The translations under genes were made by a program, and so were the position numbers. This document shows positions 34,287-43,671 of a DNA stretch of 64,000 bases, piece after piece. The notes beneath the pieces were generated by a model. That model saw nothing but the letters and a program-made list of their open reading frames with translations, was not told where the DNA came from and made no database searches. Location of the stretch: NCBI GenBank assembly GCA_963835555.1, contig CAWIGC010000004.1, positions 1 through 64,000 on the forward strand, written 5' to 3'. Source of the DNA: Sulfopaludibacter sp963835555 (GTDB lineage: Bacteria; Acidobacteriota; Terriglobia; Bryobacterales; Bryobacteraceae). Every line of letters starts with the position of its first letter. Positions within the stretch are counted from its first letter, which is position 1.

Positions 34287-35402
34287 CGGCGGTATCCGAA
34301 CTGACCGGCGCGTGGCTGGCTGACTTCGCCAGGCTTCCCGTGGCGGAGCCGTGGCTGAAAGAGCTTCGCGAGCGCGCCTTTGCGCGATTCGCCGAACTTG
34401 GATTCCCCACCACGCATGACGAAGAATGGCGTTTTACCAATGTCGCGCCCATCGCCCGCAGCAGTTTTCGCAGCGTCGCCGGCAGCGCGTCAACGGCTCT
34501 TCCGGAAGACCACCTGGGCCGCTATGCTTCCTTCGAAGAAAACGCCTTCATCGCCCTCAACACCGCGTTTCTCGGCAATGTGACGGTCCGGCGCATTCCC
34601 GCGGGCACGGTCCTCGAAGAGCCCATCGAAATCACCTACGAAACGCTGGAAGGCACTGCCGCTCATCCGCGCACGCTCATTCTGGTGGGCGCCAACGCCC
34701 AGTGCTCCATCGTAGAGACCTATAGAGGGACCGGCGCCTACTTCACCAACGCGGTTACCGAAATCGTGCTCGGTGAGAACGCCGTGGTGGATCATTACAA
34801 GGTCCAGCGCGAATCGCTGGACGCGTTCCACGTGGCCACCATGCAGGTACAGGTGGGCCGCAGCGCGAATTTCAGTTCGCATTCCATCGCCCTGGGCGGA
34901 GCGCTGGTGCGCAACGATGCCAACGCCGTGCTCTCCGAAGGCTCCCACGCCACGCTCAACGGCCTGTACATCGTCAACGGCGCCCAGCACGTGGATAATC
35001 ACACCGTGATCGATCACGCCAAGCCGCACGCCACCAGCCACGAGTTGTACAAGGGCATTCTGGACGGCACGGCGGCCGCCGTCTTCAATGGCCGCATCCT
35101 CGTGCGCAAAGACGCGCAGAAGACCGATTCCAAGCAGACCAATAAAAACCTGGTGCTCAGCGATAACGCCGTGATCCACACCAAGCCGGAGCTGCAGATT
35201 CTCGCCGACGACGTGCGCTGTACCCACGGAGCCACGATCGGTCAGTTGGATGCCGAATCCATGTTCTATCTGCAATCGCGCGGCATCGGTAAGAATGAGG
35301 CGCGGGCGTTGTTGACGCATGCCTTCGCGCAGGACATCATCGACCGGGTCAAAGTGCAGTCCGTCAAGGATGACCTGGAACGCTTTCTCAGCGAGAAACT
35401 CC

Positions 35403-35419
<17 letters not shown>
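34283..35419 (+). CDS. sufD: Fe-S assembly protein SufD
   Basis: 378 residues. SufB paralogue and third scaffold subunit. Recognised by GFPTTHDEEWRFTNVAPIAR near the N-terminus, the beta-helical middle (VDNHTVIDHAKPHATSHELY, FNGRILVRKDAQKTDSKQTN) and CTHGATIGQLDAESMFYLQS followed by GIGKNEARALLTHAFAQDII. Overlaps sufC by four bases and sufS by 17. Confidence 0.94.
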
Positions 35420-36649
<1,230 letters not shown>

Positions 36650-36650
<1 letters not shown>

Positions 36651-37093
36651 TGGTTGACGATCTTTACCAGGAAGTGATTCTGGACCATAGCAAGCGTCCT
36701 CGCAATTGTCATTCGATGGACGATGCCAACCACAAGGCGGAGGGGTACAACCCTCTGTGCGGCGATAAGCTCAAGCTCTACGTGAAGATTGAAGACGACG
36801 TGGTGCGCGATGTCAGTTTCGTTGGATCGGGCTGCGCCATCTCCACCGCTTCCGCGTCACTCATGACGGAGAGCTTGAAAGGCAAGAGCCGGGCCGAAGC
36901 GCTCAAGTTGCTCGACAAATTCCACGACCTGCTCACCACCGATACGCCCGTCAGCAAAGACCTCGGCAAGCTGGTGGTCTTCTGCGGCGTGCGCGATTAT
37001 CCGGCGCGCGTCAAGTGCGCCACGCTGGCCTGGCACACGCTGAAGAGCGCGCTCACCGCCGGGGAACTCGAACCGGTAGTGACCACCGAATGA
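36650..37093 (+). CDS. sufU: SufU-type scaffold/sulfur-transfer protein
   Basis: 147 residues. Zinc-dependent sulfur relay partner of SufS. The metal ligands are in place: C37 and D39 (NPLCGDKLKL), C62 (VGSGCAISTASASLM) and C123 (ARVKCATLAWHTL), with the insertion between the second and third ligand expected of SufU compared with IscU. Its presence with SufS, and the absence of SufE, points to the Gram-positive-like SufSU relay. Confidence 0.92.
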
Positions 37094-37422
37094 ATCTCAG
37101 GGACCAAGTCATCGGTGCGCTCCAAAGGGTCTACGACCCGGAGATGCCCGTCAACATTTACGAGTTGGGCCTGATCTACGGCTGTGAAGTGGACGCGCAG
37201 GGCCGCGTGGCGCTGCGTATGACCCTGACTGCGCCAAACTGCCCGGTGGCCGGCTCTCTGCCGGCGGAAGTGGAGCGGGCCGCGCGCGCGGTGCCGGGAG
37301 TTACGGACGTCAAACTGGAACTCACCTTCGATCCGCCCTGGTCTAAAGCGCGCATGAGTGAAGCCGCCAAACTGGCTCTGGGCATCGAAGACATCATCCC
37401 GATTGCGAGGCTGCGCCGATGA
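37090..37422 (+). CDS. sufT: SufT/DUF59 (MIP18-like) Fe-S maturation protein
   Basis: 110 residues. DUF59 domain: ALQRVYDPEMPVNIYELGLI, MTLTAPNCPVAGSLPAEVER, VTDVKLELTFDPPWSKARMS. The Cys in APNCPVAG is the conserved reactive Cys of the family. DUF59/SufT proteins help mature Fe-S proteins. ATGA overlaps on both sides tie it to sufU and to the regulator gene. Confidence 0.9.
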   Translation: MNLRDQVIGALQRVYDPEMPVNIYELGLIYGCEVDAQGRVALRMTLTAPNCPVAGSLPAEVERAARAVPGVTDVKLELTFDPPWSKARMSEAAKLALGIEDIIPIARLRR

Positions 37423-37886
37423 AGCTCTCCGCCAATGAAGAATACGGCCTGCGCTGCCTGGTGCGGATTGCGTACAACGCCCACGGGCTCACCATTCCGG
37501 AGATGAGCCAGGCCGAAGGCGTTTCGCCGGCATATGCCGCCAAAATCCTGCGCGTCTTACGCAAGGGCGGCTTCGTCAAAGCGGCTCGCGGCAAAGAGGG
37601 CGGATACACGCTGGCACGGCCGGCCGAAAACATCGTCATCGGCGAAGTGATGGACGCCCTCGGCGGTAAGCTCTTCGAAAGCGATTTCTGCGACAGCCAC
37701 TCCGGCCAGCACGCCATCTGCACGCGATCCGTGGATTGCTCCGTCCGCTCGCTCTGGCGCGCGGTGCAGGTATCGGTGGATCAGGTCCTCAGTAAGACTA
37801 CCCTGCGGGATCTCATGCAGAACGAAGAGGAAATGAACTCCTTCGTCCGCATGATTCCGGGGCCCAACGGCCTGCGGGTGATGTAG
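37419..37886 (+). CDS. Rrf2/IscR-family Fe-S-sensing regulator
   Basis: 155 residues. Winged helix (NEEYGLRCLVRIAYNAHGLT, SPAYAAKILRVLRKGGFVKA, GKEGGYTLARPAENI) and a cluster-binding loop with three cysteines C91, C101, C107 (FCDSHSGQHAICTRSVDC). By analogy with IscR, a [2Fe-2S] cluster likely reports Fe-S supply and the protein probably represses its own suf operon. The last 211 bases, starting at codon 86 just before the Cys loop, are repeated twice more downstream. Confidence 0.92.
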   Translation: MKLSANEEYGLRCLVRIAYNAHGLTIPEMSQAEGVSPAYAAKILRVLRKGGFVKAARGKEGGYTLARPAENIVIGEVMDALGGKLFESDFCDSHSGQHAICTRSVDCSVRSLWRAVQVSVDQVLSKTTLRDLMQNEEEMNSFVRMIPGPNGLRVM

Positions 37887-37928
37887 CCCCCCTCACGCGC
37901 CGCTATCTTTTTGGCGGGCCAGGCGGCT

Positions 37929-38082
37929 CTACCGATTCCACGGAGCCGACCTCACATACACCTGAAAAGGCGCCCAGAAATAGGGCCGGCGGAAACGCGG
38001 ATCGCCCTGAAGCATGGCCAGTTTGGCCTGGCGCAAAGCCACCGCGGGAGGCTGGCCGGCGGCGATGCCGGCGTAAAGTTGA
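37929..38082 (-). pseudogene. Duplicated CHAT-protein 3' tail, copy 1
   Basis: Codes for about the last 51 residues of the CHAT lipoprotein (ALRQAKLAMLQGDPRFRRPY segment) with its stop but without a start or catalytic part. Created by the tandem duplication. Confidence 0.85.
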
Positions 38083-38293
38083 CGAAAGCGATTTCTGCGA
38101 CAGCCACTCCGGCCAGCACGCCATCTGCACGCGATCCGTGGATTGCTCCGTCCGCTCGCTCTGGCGCGCGGTGCAGGTATCGGTGGACCAGGTCCTCAGT
38201 AAGACTACCCTGCGAGATCTCATGCAGAATGAAGAGGAAATGAACTCCTTCGTCCGCATGATTCCGGGGCCCAACGGCCTGCGGGTGATGTAG
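38083..38293 (+). pseudogene. Duplicated rrf2 3' end, copy 2
   Basis: Near-identical to codons 86-155 of the regulator, including the three-Cys loop and stop, but lacks start and DNA-binding domain. One G-to-A and C-to-T differences separate it from the parent. Confidence 0.85.
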
Positions 38294-38335
38294 CCCCCCT
38301 CACGCGCCGCTATCTTTTTGGCGGGCCAGGCGGCT

Positions 38336-38489
38336 CTATCGATTCCACGGAGCCGACCTCACATACACCTGAAAAGGCGCCCAGAAATAGGGCCGGCGGA
38401 AACGCGGATCGCCCTGAAGCATGGCCAGTTTGGCCTGGCGCAAAGCCACCGCGGGAGGCTGGCTGGCGGCGATGCCGGCGTAAAGTTGA
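38336..38489 (-). pseudogene. Duplicated CHAT-protein 3' tail, copy 2
   Basis: Same 154-bp tail segment as at 37929-38082 with two or three substitutions (for example GGCTGGCGG against GGCCGGCGG). Not expected to be translated alone. Confidence 0.85.
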
Positions 38490-39256
38490 CGAAAGCGATT
38501 TCTGCGACAGCCACTCCGGCCAGCACGCCATCTGCACGCGATCCGTGGATTGCTCCGTCCGCTCGCTCTGGCGCGCGGTGTGTCAGTGCCGGATAAAACA
38601 CCCGCAGGATTGCCGGTTTTGCCGACGTCCACCTGGGCGAGGACGCGGTAGGTACTCTACACGAGATTCTATATTCTGCTTGGCTGAACCCAGGTGGCGG
38701 CGCTACCATCAAGCTTGCGCCAAATGGTCGAGTTCCCGCCGACGGAGTATCGGACGTGCCCGGCGTTCTTGGTGCAGGACCGCGATCCCCAGGGCGTTTA
38801 TCGTCTGTGCGACTTCATCACAACCCAGCTCATTCCGCCTGATCAGGCGCACCATGCGGGTAAGGTCAACAGCGTCGATAGACTCCGCCTTGCGACCGAA
38901 TCGGTCCGCCTGAACGCCAGAAACGCTCGCTGTTCCAATGTTCCTGTTCATGCTGACGGCGCGGGAGGGTCGGGTATCGGCTAACGGCTTCGCCCTCCGT
39001 CTTCGCTGCTGTCTCAGACGTGCCATCGTCGCGCCGCCGGCGCATCTGTGTGTCTCGCGGCGCCTGCCACCAGGCCGTTCTGGGGACAAAGCCACCAATC
39101 CTGCGGGTGTTTTATATCGGCACTAACAGCGCGGTGCAGGTATCGGTGGACCAGGTCCTCAGTAAGACTACCCTGCGGGATCTCATGCAGAACGAAGAGG
39201 AAATGAACTCCTTCGTCCGCATGATTCCGGGGCCCAACGGCCTGCGGGTGATGTAG
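38490..39256 (+). pseudogene. Duplicated rrf2 3' end, copy 3, split by an inserted element
   Basis: First 91 bases (38490-38580) and last 120 bases (39137-39256) are the third rrf2 tail copy. They are separated by a 548-bp element plus the 8-bp duplicated target. Together they rebuild exactly the 211 bases of the parent segment. Confidence 0.85.
38581..39128. mobile_element. 548-bp MITE-like element with about 32-bp terminal inverted repeats and 8-bp target duplication
   Basis: Left end TGTCAGTGCCGGATAAAACA continuing CCCGCAGGATTG; right end, read inverted, TGTTAGTGCCGATATAAAAC continuing ACCCGCAGGATTG. The target GCGCGGTG is duplicated at 38573-38580 and 39129-39136, and removing the element plus one copy restores the rrf2 tail. 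No recognisable transposase; internal frames on both strands are short. Probably a non-autonomous derivative mobilised in trans. An 8-bp duplication is compatible with several IS families (IS66, ISL3 and IS1595 among them), so the family is not assigned. Confidence 0.85.
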
Positions 39257-39298
39257 CCCCCCTCACGCGCCGCTATCTTTTTGGCGGGCCAGGCGGCT

Positions 39299-41782
39299 CT
39301 ACCGATTCCACGGAGCCGACCTCACATACACCTGAAAAGGCGCCCAGAAATAGGGCCGGCGGAAACGCGGATCGCCCTGAAGCATGGCCAGTTTGGCCTG
39401 GCGCAAAGCCACCGCGGGAGGCTCGCCGGCGGCGATGCCGGCGTAAAGTTGATCCATGAGCAGGCGGGAAGAGCCGTCGTTGACATCCCAGAGGCCCGCG
39501 ACCACCGCGCTCGAACCGGCTTCCAGAAACGCCCACGCCAGCCCGATGAGGCCTTCTCCGGCATAGATGCGGGCTCCGGCGCTCCGGCAGGCGGAGATGG
39601 TCACCAGGCGGGCGGAAAGCGGAGTGCCGATGATGTCCCGGGCCTTCAGAAGGTACTGACCCTGGTCGGGCGAAAGGACGATGGCGGATTCGAGCGGGCT
39701 TTCCGGATTCGGCTCGGCGTGCGCCGCAAAGTGAATCAGCGAGAATTGTCCCGGGTTCACCTGCCGGTAGGCGGCGAGCGTCGCGGTAGCGCCGGTGAAT
39801 ACGGCCTTGGAGGCTTCCGGAAAATGATTCTGGATGGCCGTGATTTCGGCCTCCGCCTGCGGCAGTTTATCGAACTGAGGGACGGGAACAGGCGCGCCCA
39901 TCAGCAGCAGCGATGGGGAAGCCGCAGGACGCGTCTTTTCGGCCGATGCCAACAGCGTCATCGACGGCGTCACGGCAAGGTCCACGTCTTCCACCCAGTA
40001 ATGCGGCGTGGGGCCGGGCACGGGCAAAGTTTCCAGATTCAGGCGATGCAGTGCGCCGTCCGGGACCACGATCACACGGCTGCCGTGCGGAATGCGCGGG
40101 GCGATATCGCCCAGCAGGACGCTCCATAGCCTGGCGCCCGCGGCATCCTTCGACGCGAGCGGATCGCCCCAGGAGTGCTCGACGGAATTGCGATAGGCGG
40201 CGATGAGGGTTTCGATTTCCGGCGCGGGCGGCAGGGAGAAGCGGCGGACTTCATGCGGAGTGATGAGCCAGGCGAAGGAGCGCTCCGGCGCCAGCCAGAA
40301 AGAGATCAGCAGGCTGCCGGTGGTTTGCGACAGGCGCTGCAGTGCCTCCGCATCGAAGACCATGGGCTTGGAATCGCGGCGGAGCGATTCGGCCAGCACG
40401 CGGGCGCGGCTGGATTCGATCACCGTGAGCGCTTTGGGGTCGTCGTCCTGCCGCACCAGGCTGTCTACGTATTGCTTGTAAAAAGGGATGAGGCGCGAAA
40501 GTAAGGTGATGCGGTTTTGCGGATTCTCCAGAAGCGAGCGCGCCGAATCGATGGCCGCCAGGGCCCCCGCGAATTCCTGGTTTGCCTGCGGGAAGTTCCG
40601 CGCGCCGGCATCGATATTGGCCAGCAGCGCGTATGCCTCCCAGCGCAGGATCTGGTTCGTCTGGGAATCGGCCAGAAGGTCGCGGCACGCCTTTACGGCT
40701 TCCTGTGCGTTGCCCTGGCCTTCGGCAATGCGCGCCTGATTGCGCACAATATACGGCCGGATGAGGCCGCCTCCCTTGGCCTCCACCACGCCGAACGCGG
40801 TCTGATTCCAGGTCGCGGCAGTACCCCACTGGCGTTCCTTGATCAGCACCAGGGAGAGGTTGGCGGCGTAGCGCGCGGCTTCGTTTTTTTCGCCCAATCG
40901 CAGGGCGATCCGGTACGCGCGTTGATAGCTTTGGATGGCGGCGGAGACATCGCCCTGGGCATCCCGGACCAGGCCGAGAAGGTTCAAGTCGGTCATCAGA
41001 TCGCTCTGCGCGCCGGCGGCTTCAAACAGCTTGATGGCCTGCTGCACATGCTCCAAAGCGCCGCCGGTGTTTCCCAGGTAGATGTAGTAGTTGGCCAGAT
41101 TGCCGTGAACCTGCGCCTCCACGAAGCCGGCATGCGCGCGGGTAGCTTTGTCGAGTGCCTGCAACGCAAATGCGACCGCATCTTCGTACCGGTTGGTGAA
41201 ACGCGCGCATCGGGAAAGATTGTTGAGCGCCATCGCCTCCCGGTACGTATTGCCGGTGGCCGCTGCCTGTGAAAGGACGGCCCGGAATTCGTCCGCCGCC
41301 GCATCCAATCGATTCGCGGACAGAAGACCCGCGCCACGGATCAGACGGATGCGAAGCTGGATGTCGGAGTCGGTGGCCCCGGCGGCGGCCTGGTCCAGCA
41401 GTTCGTTGGCCCGCCGGGGGTCCGAAAAGATGTAGGCGTTGGCCAGATCCGCCTGTCGCCGGACAGCCATTTGCGCCAGCGCCGGAAGGGGCGGCACCGG
41501 CCTTCGCAGTAGCGCCGCGGCTTCCTCGTACCGGCCCTGCCCCAGCACGGCTTCGGCGTGAAGCAGACGAAATTTCCAGAACCAGACAGTATTCGGCCGG
41601 TCTTTCCAGCCGTCCGCTTCCCGCGAAACCGCTTGGATGGTCTGCGGCAGATTGCCGGAGACATACATTTCCCACAGCCGCTGGTACGCGTGTTGAGGCG
41701 CCTCGCGACGCCCGCATGCCGCCAGAAGCAACAGGCACAACCAGGCGGCGCTACATCGACGTGTGACCGTTCGTGGAGCCAT
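39299..41782 (-). CDS. TPR-CHAT (caspase-like) lipoprotein
   Basis: About 827 residues. The ATG at 41782 opens a lipoprotein signal peptide with lipobox LLAAC (Cys about 23). Residues about 60-420 are TPR-like helical repeats (AMALNNLSRCARFTNRYEDA, AQVHGNLANYYIYLGNTGGA, AIQSYQRAYRIALRLGEKNE). The C-terminal 350 residues are a CHAT protease domain with catalytic His in SLIHFAAHAEPNPES and Cys in LVTISACRSAGARIYAGEG, followed by AWAFLEAGSSAVVAGLWDVN. CHAT proteins are caspase-like proteases, often in signalling or defence. Here it is membrane-attached and probably extracytoplasmic, and is encoded after a zinc-finger anti-sigma-like gene. Overlaps the upstream gene by 32 bases. Confidence 0.88.
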   Translation of the reverse strand: MAPRTVTRRCSAAWLCLLLLAACGRREAPQHAYQRLWEMYVSGNLPQTIQAVSREADGWKDRPNTVWFWKFRLLHAEAVLGQGRYEEAAALLRRPVPPLPALAQMAVRRQADLANAYIFSDPRRANELLDQAAAGATDSDIQLRIRLIRGAGLLSANRLDAAADEFRAVLSQAAATGNTYREAMALNNLSRCARFTNRYEDAVAFALQALDKATRAHAGFVEAQVHGNLANYYIYLGNTGGALEHVQQAIKLFEAAGAQSDLMTDLNLLGLVRDAQGDVSAAIQSYQRAYRIALRLGEKNEAARYAANLSLVLIKERQWGTAATWNQTAFGVVEAKGGGLIRPYIVRNQARIAEGQGNAQEAVKACRDLLADSQTNQILRWEAYALLANIDAGARNFPQANQEFAGALAAIDSARSLLENPQNRITLLSRLIPFYKQYVDSLVRQDDDPKALTVIESSRARVLAESLRRDSKPMVFDAEALQRLSQTTGSLLISFWLAPERSFAWLITPHEVRRFSLPPAPEIETLIAAYRNSVEHSWGDPLASKDAAGARLWSVLLGDIAPRIPHGSRVIVVPDGALHRLNLETLPVPGPTPHYWVEDVDLAVTPSMTLLASAEKTRPAASPSLLLMGAPVPVPQFDKLPQAEAEITAIQNHFPEASKAVFTGATATLAAYRQVNPGQFSLIHFAAHAEPNPESPLESAIVLSPDQGQYLLKARDIIGTPLSARLVTISACRSAGARIYAGEGLIGLAWAFLEAGSSAVVAGLWDVNDGSSRLLMDQLYAGIAAGEPPAVALRQAKLAMLQGDPRFRRPYFWAPFQVYVRSAPWNR

Positions 41783-42572
41783 CGCCAACCGATCCGGAGC
41801 CGCCCGCATCCGAACCCATAGCCAGCCGGACCATGGTGATGCGGCGGTCGCAATTGCCTACCAGGACTTCGCCCAGGAAGATCCGGCCGAAGCCCGGCCA
41901 GTAGATCATGTTGCCTACGGGAGGCGGAATCTTTTCGACCTCCTTTTCCGGACCGCTGAGTTTGATTCCGGTGACCAGGGTGCAGTGGTGGTACCCGTTG
42001 TACTCGGCCAGCGCCGGGGCGCCGGCTTCGGTACCGAACCGCCACGCGTGTTTCTGGCGGAAGCTGTCGGGCTTTTTGGCGTAATACGCGGCCAGGTGCG
42101 CCTTGGTGCCGCACTGCGCCAGCGTTTCGTCATCCAGCGTTACGGCAACGCGCACCTCTCCCAACCGCATGCCCACGATTTTGTTGCCGGTAGTCGTGAT
42201 GACGGGGGGGCCGCTGCCTTTCCTGACCGACGAGAGATTCAACTCCACACGCGCGATGCGTAGCTTCTCGAGTACGTCCAGGTCCTCCACCAGCGAATGC
42301 ACTTCGGTGTAATACCCGCCGCGTTTTTCCGTGCCGTGCGCGTTGCTTTCTACGTGATGGACGGAAAGCAGAGAGCGCTTCCAGGGCCGCTCCACCGGAT
42401 ACCGGTAGCAGCACTCGTGGGCATGCGCGACGCCGCCGGTGACCGGCAGCACAGCGGCGCCTAAGGCGGGCACCACGTGGTTGAGCCCCTTCAGCTTGCC
42501 CAGCCGGTCGAATTGCGCGGCGACGCCGATGGCATGCCCGCTGAATATATAACGCTTGCCGTCCTGGCTCAT
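41751..42572 (-). CDS. Conserved-looking protein of unknown function between anti-sigma and CHAT genes
   Basis: 273 residues beginning MSQDGKRYIFSGHAIGVAAQ. No signal peptide or membrane helix is obvious. Features include a Gly/Val/Pro-rich stretch (VVPALGAAVLPVTGGVAHA), a Cys pair near HECCYRYPVERPW and a tail rich in Gly/Ser. No family was recognised. It is translationally coupled on both sides: its ATG overlaps the anti-sigma stop (TGATG) and its end overlaps the CHAT start. It may be the substrate or regulator of the CHAT protease; this is a guess from position only. Confidence 0.7.
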   Translation of the reverse strand: MSQDGKRYIFSGHAIGVAAQFDRLGKLKGLNHVVPALGAAVLPVTGGVAHAHECCYRYPVERPWKRSLLSVHHVESNAHGTEKRGGYYTEVHSLVEDLDVLEKLRIARVELNLSSVRKGSGPPVITTTGNKIVGMRLGEVRVAVTLDDETLAQCGTKAHLAAYYAKKPDSFRQKHAWRFGTEAGAPALAEYNGYHHCTLVTGIKLSGPEKEVEKIPPPVGNMIYWPGFGRIFLGEVLVGNCDRRITMVRLAMGSDAGGSGSVGDGSTNGHTSM

Positions 42573-43222
42573 CAATTCGTGTGCTCCTGCTCGGTTGTTA
42601 CTGCAAAAATGGTTCTCGCGATCTGCTCTTCGGGCCGGCCGTCCCGCAGGGAACGTATCGTTATGATATACCGCCCCACCTTCAGCGTCCCGGGAAAATA
42701 TACATCGATCGGTTGCCCGGCGCCGGGCGCCGGCACCACGCCGCTGCGCAGAACCCGCCCGGATTCGGCGCTCAGTTCCACCGACACCTCCGCCGAGTTG
42801 GCGGGCCGTTCCACCGCAATGACGAAATGGAGCGGATCCGCGGGGCTCAATCGCGGGACGGCGGCACGCGAGGTCAGGTCCAGCACCACGGCGGGGAGCG
42901 CCCGCGGGGCGTTCAACGCGGGAATCGTCACGGTATTCTGAAAGACGACAACGGCCAGCGCGGCGGCTGCCAGCGCGCCGACCGCCGGGGAGAGCCACTT
43001 CACCCTCATCCAATCCAGAAACGAAGGCCGGAACGGTTTTTGAGCTTCGTCGCGCCACACGATCTTGGCGTTTTCGATAAAACAGGCCGTCACGCGAAGA
43101 TCTTCAGCGCAGTCCTGGCAGGAGAAATAGTGCTCCTCAAAGGCATCGCGCTCTTCAGCAGGCATGTCGCCTATGAGATAGCGTTCCACCGCATGGGTGG
43201 CGACCGCGAATTCGTGTTTCAT
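42572..43222 (-). CDS. Zinc-finger membrane protein, anti-sigma-factor-like
   Basis: 216 residues. An N-terminal zf-HC2 type motif (FEEHYFSCQDCAEDLR, with HxxxCxxC), then one transmembrane helix (about 90-108, AVGALAAAALAVVVFQNTV) and an extracytoplasmic beta-rich domain (FVIAVERPANSAEVSVELSA). This is the plan of ECF anti-sigma factors, but no sigma factor gene is adjacent. The outside domain may detect a signal. First gene of the three-gene operon ending in the CHAT protease. Confidence 0.8.
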   Translation of the reverse strand: MKHEFAVATHAVERYLIGDMPAEERDAFEEHYFSCQDCAEDLRVTACFIENAKIVWRDEAQKPFRPSFLDWMRVKWLSPAVGALAAAALAVVVFQNTVTIPALNAPRALPAVVLDLTSRAAVPRLSPADPLHFVIAVERPANSAEVSVELSAESGRVLRSGVVPAPGAGQPIDVYFPGTLKVGRYIITIRSLRDGRPEEQIARTIFAVTTEQEHTN

Positions 43223-43291
43223 GCTCTCCCTTTAGTTGGTGCCGGCAGGGTGCACATCGTTACAAATTCGTCTTACGGTGCCTTGGGGTTA

Positions 43292-43368
43292 TGGTGGCGG
43301 CGGGGCGACTCGAACGCCCGACCTGCGGATTATGAGACCGCCGCTCTAGCCAGCTGAGCTACACCGCC
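43292..43368 (-). tRNA. tRNA-Met (CAU)
   Basis: Full cloverleaf on the minus strand: acceptor GGCGGTG/CGCCGCC, D-arm GCTC...GAGC, anticodon loop CTCATAA, T-arm GGGCG-TTCGAGT-CGCCC, discriminator A and encoded CCA. The acceptor begins with a paired G, as in elongator tRNA-Met. The closing pair of the anticodon stem is T-T, a mismatch. Anticodon CAT could also serve tRNA-Ile2 (after lysidine modification), which cannot be excluded by eye. Confidence 0.9.
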
Positions 43369-43378
43369 ACGGAGATTC

Positions 43379-43671
43379 CAGTGTAGCAAAAGAGCTTAGA
43401 GCTTTCACCGTCGGCTGCCCTGCAGAGAACTGCGGGGGAATTTACCCGATTGAAAACTGTGGAAAAGGGGGACCCTTGACAGGCGGTATCGGATGGTTTT
43501 TGTAACACGAGCCATGAATTTTGATTTTCCTGCTAAGCCAAATAGTATCAATGGATTAGCGGGATATGCTGCGTCATGGTTCAAAACCTCATAAGTGCCC
43601 TTTATTACTACAGTTAACATCGCCGCCAAGGATCTTTCCCACAGAGTTTTCCACAGATGATGTGGCGGCGG
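43379..43671. other. AT-richer spacer with DnaA-box-like sites
   Basis: Contains TTTTCCACA on the minus strand (43458-43466), TTTTCCACA on the plus strand (43647-43655) and a near match TTTCCCACA (43635-43643). The first two fit the relaxed TTWTNCACA DnaA box. Between them lies a locally AT-richer stretch (about 43495-43625). No convincing gene is seen here. It may be a DnaA-regulated site or chance; the dnaA or dnaN genes are not in this window. Confidence 0.4.

Larger units (their letters stand above)
37676..39452. repeat. 407-bp tandem triplication of the rrf2/CHAT 3' junction
   Basis: Unit starts are 37676, 38083 and 38490, an exact 407-bp period. Each unit holds 211 bp of rrf2 3' end, 42 bp of spacer and 154 bp of the convergent CHAT gene's 3' end. 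The third unit leads into the full CHAT gene and is split by a 548-bp element. Copies differ by only a few substitutions (for example G/A at the GGGATCT site and C/T in the CHAT tail), so the event is recent. The join (GTTGA then CGAAAGCG) shows no clear microhomology. Confidence 0.95.

Noticed and set aside
38694..39098. Small frames inside the 548-bp element as a transposase gene
   Set aside because: Both strands give about 100 codons without recognisable transposase motifs; treated as non-coding or remnant.
43405..43629. 74-codon minus-strand frame in the DnaA-box spacer
   Set aside because: No ribosome site or recognisable domain, and it spans the DnaA-box-like and AT-richer sequence.
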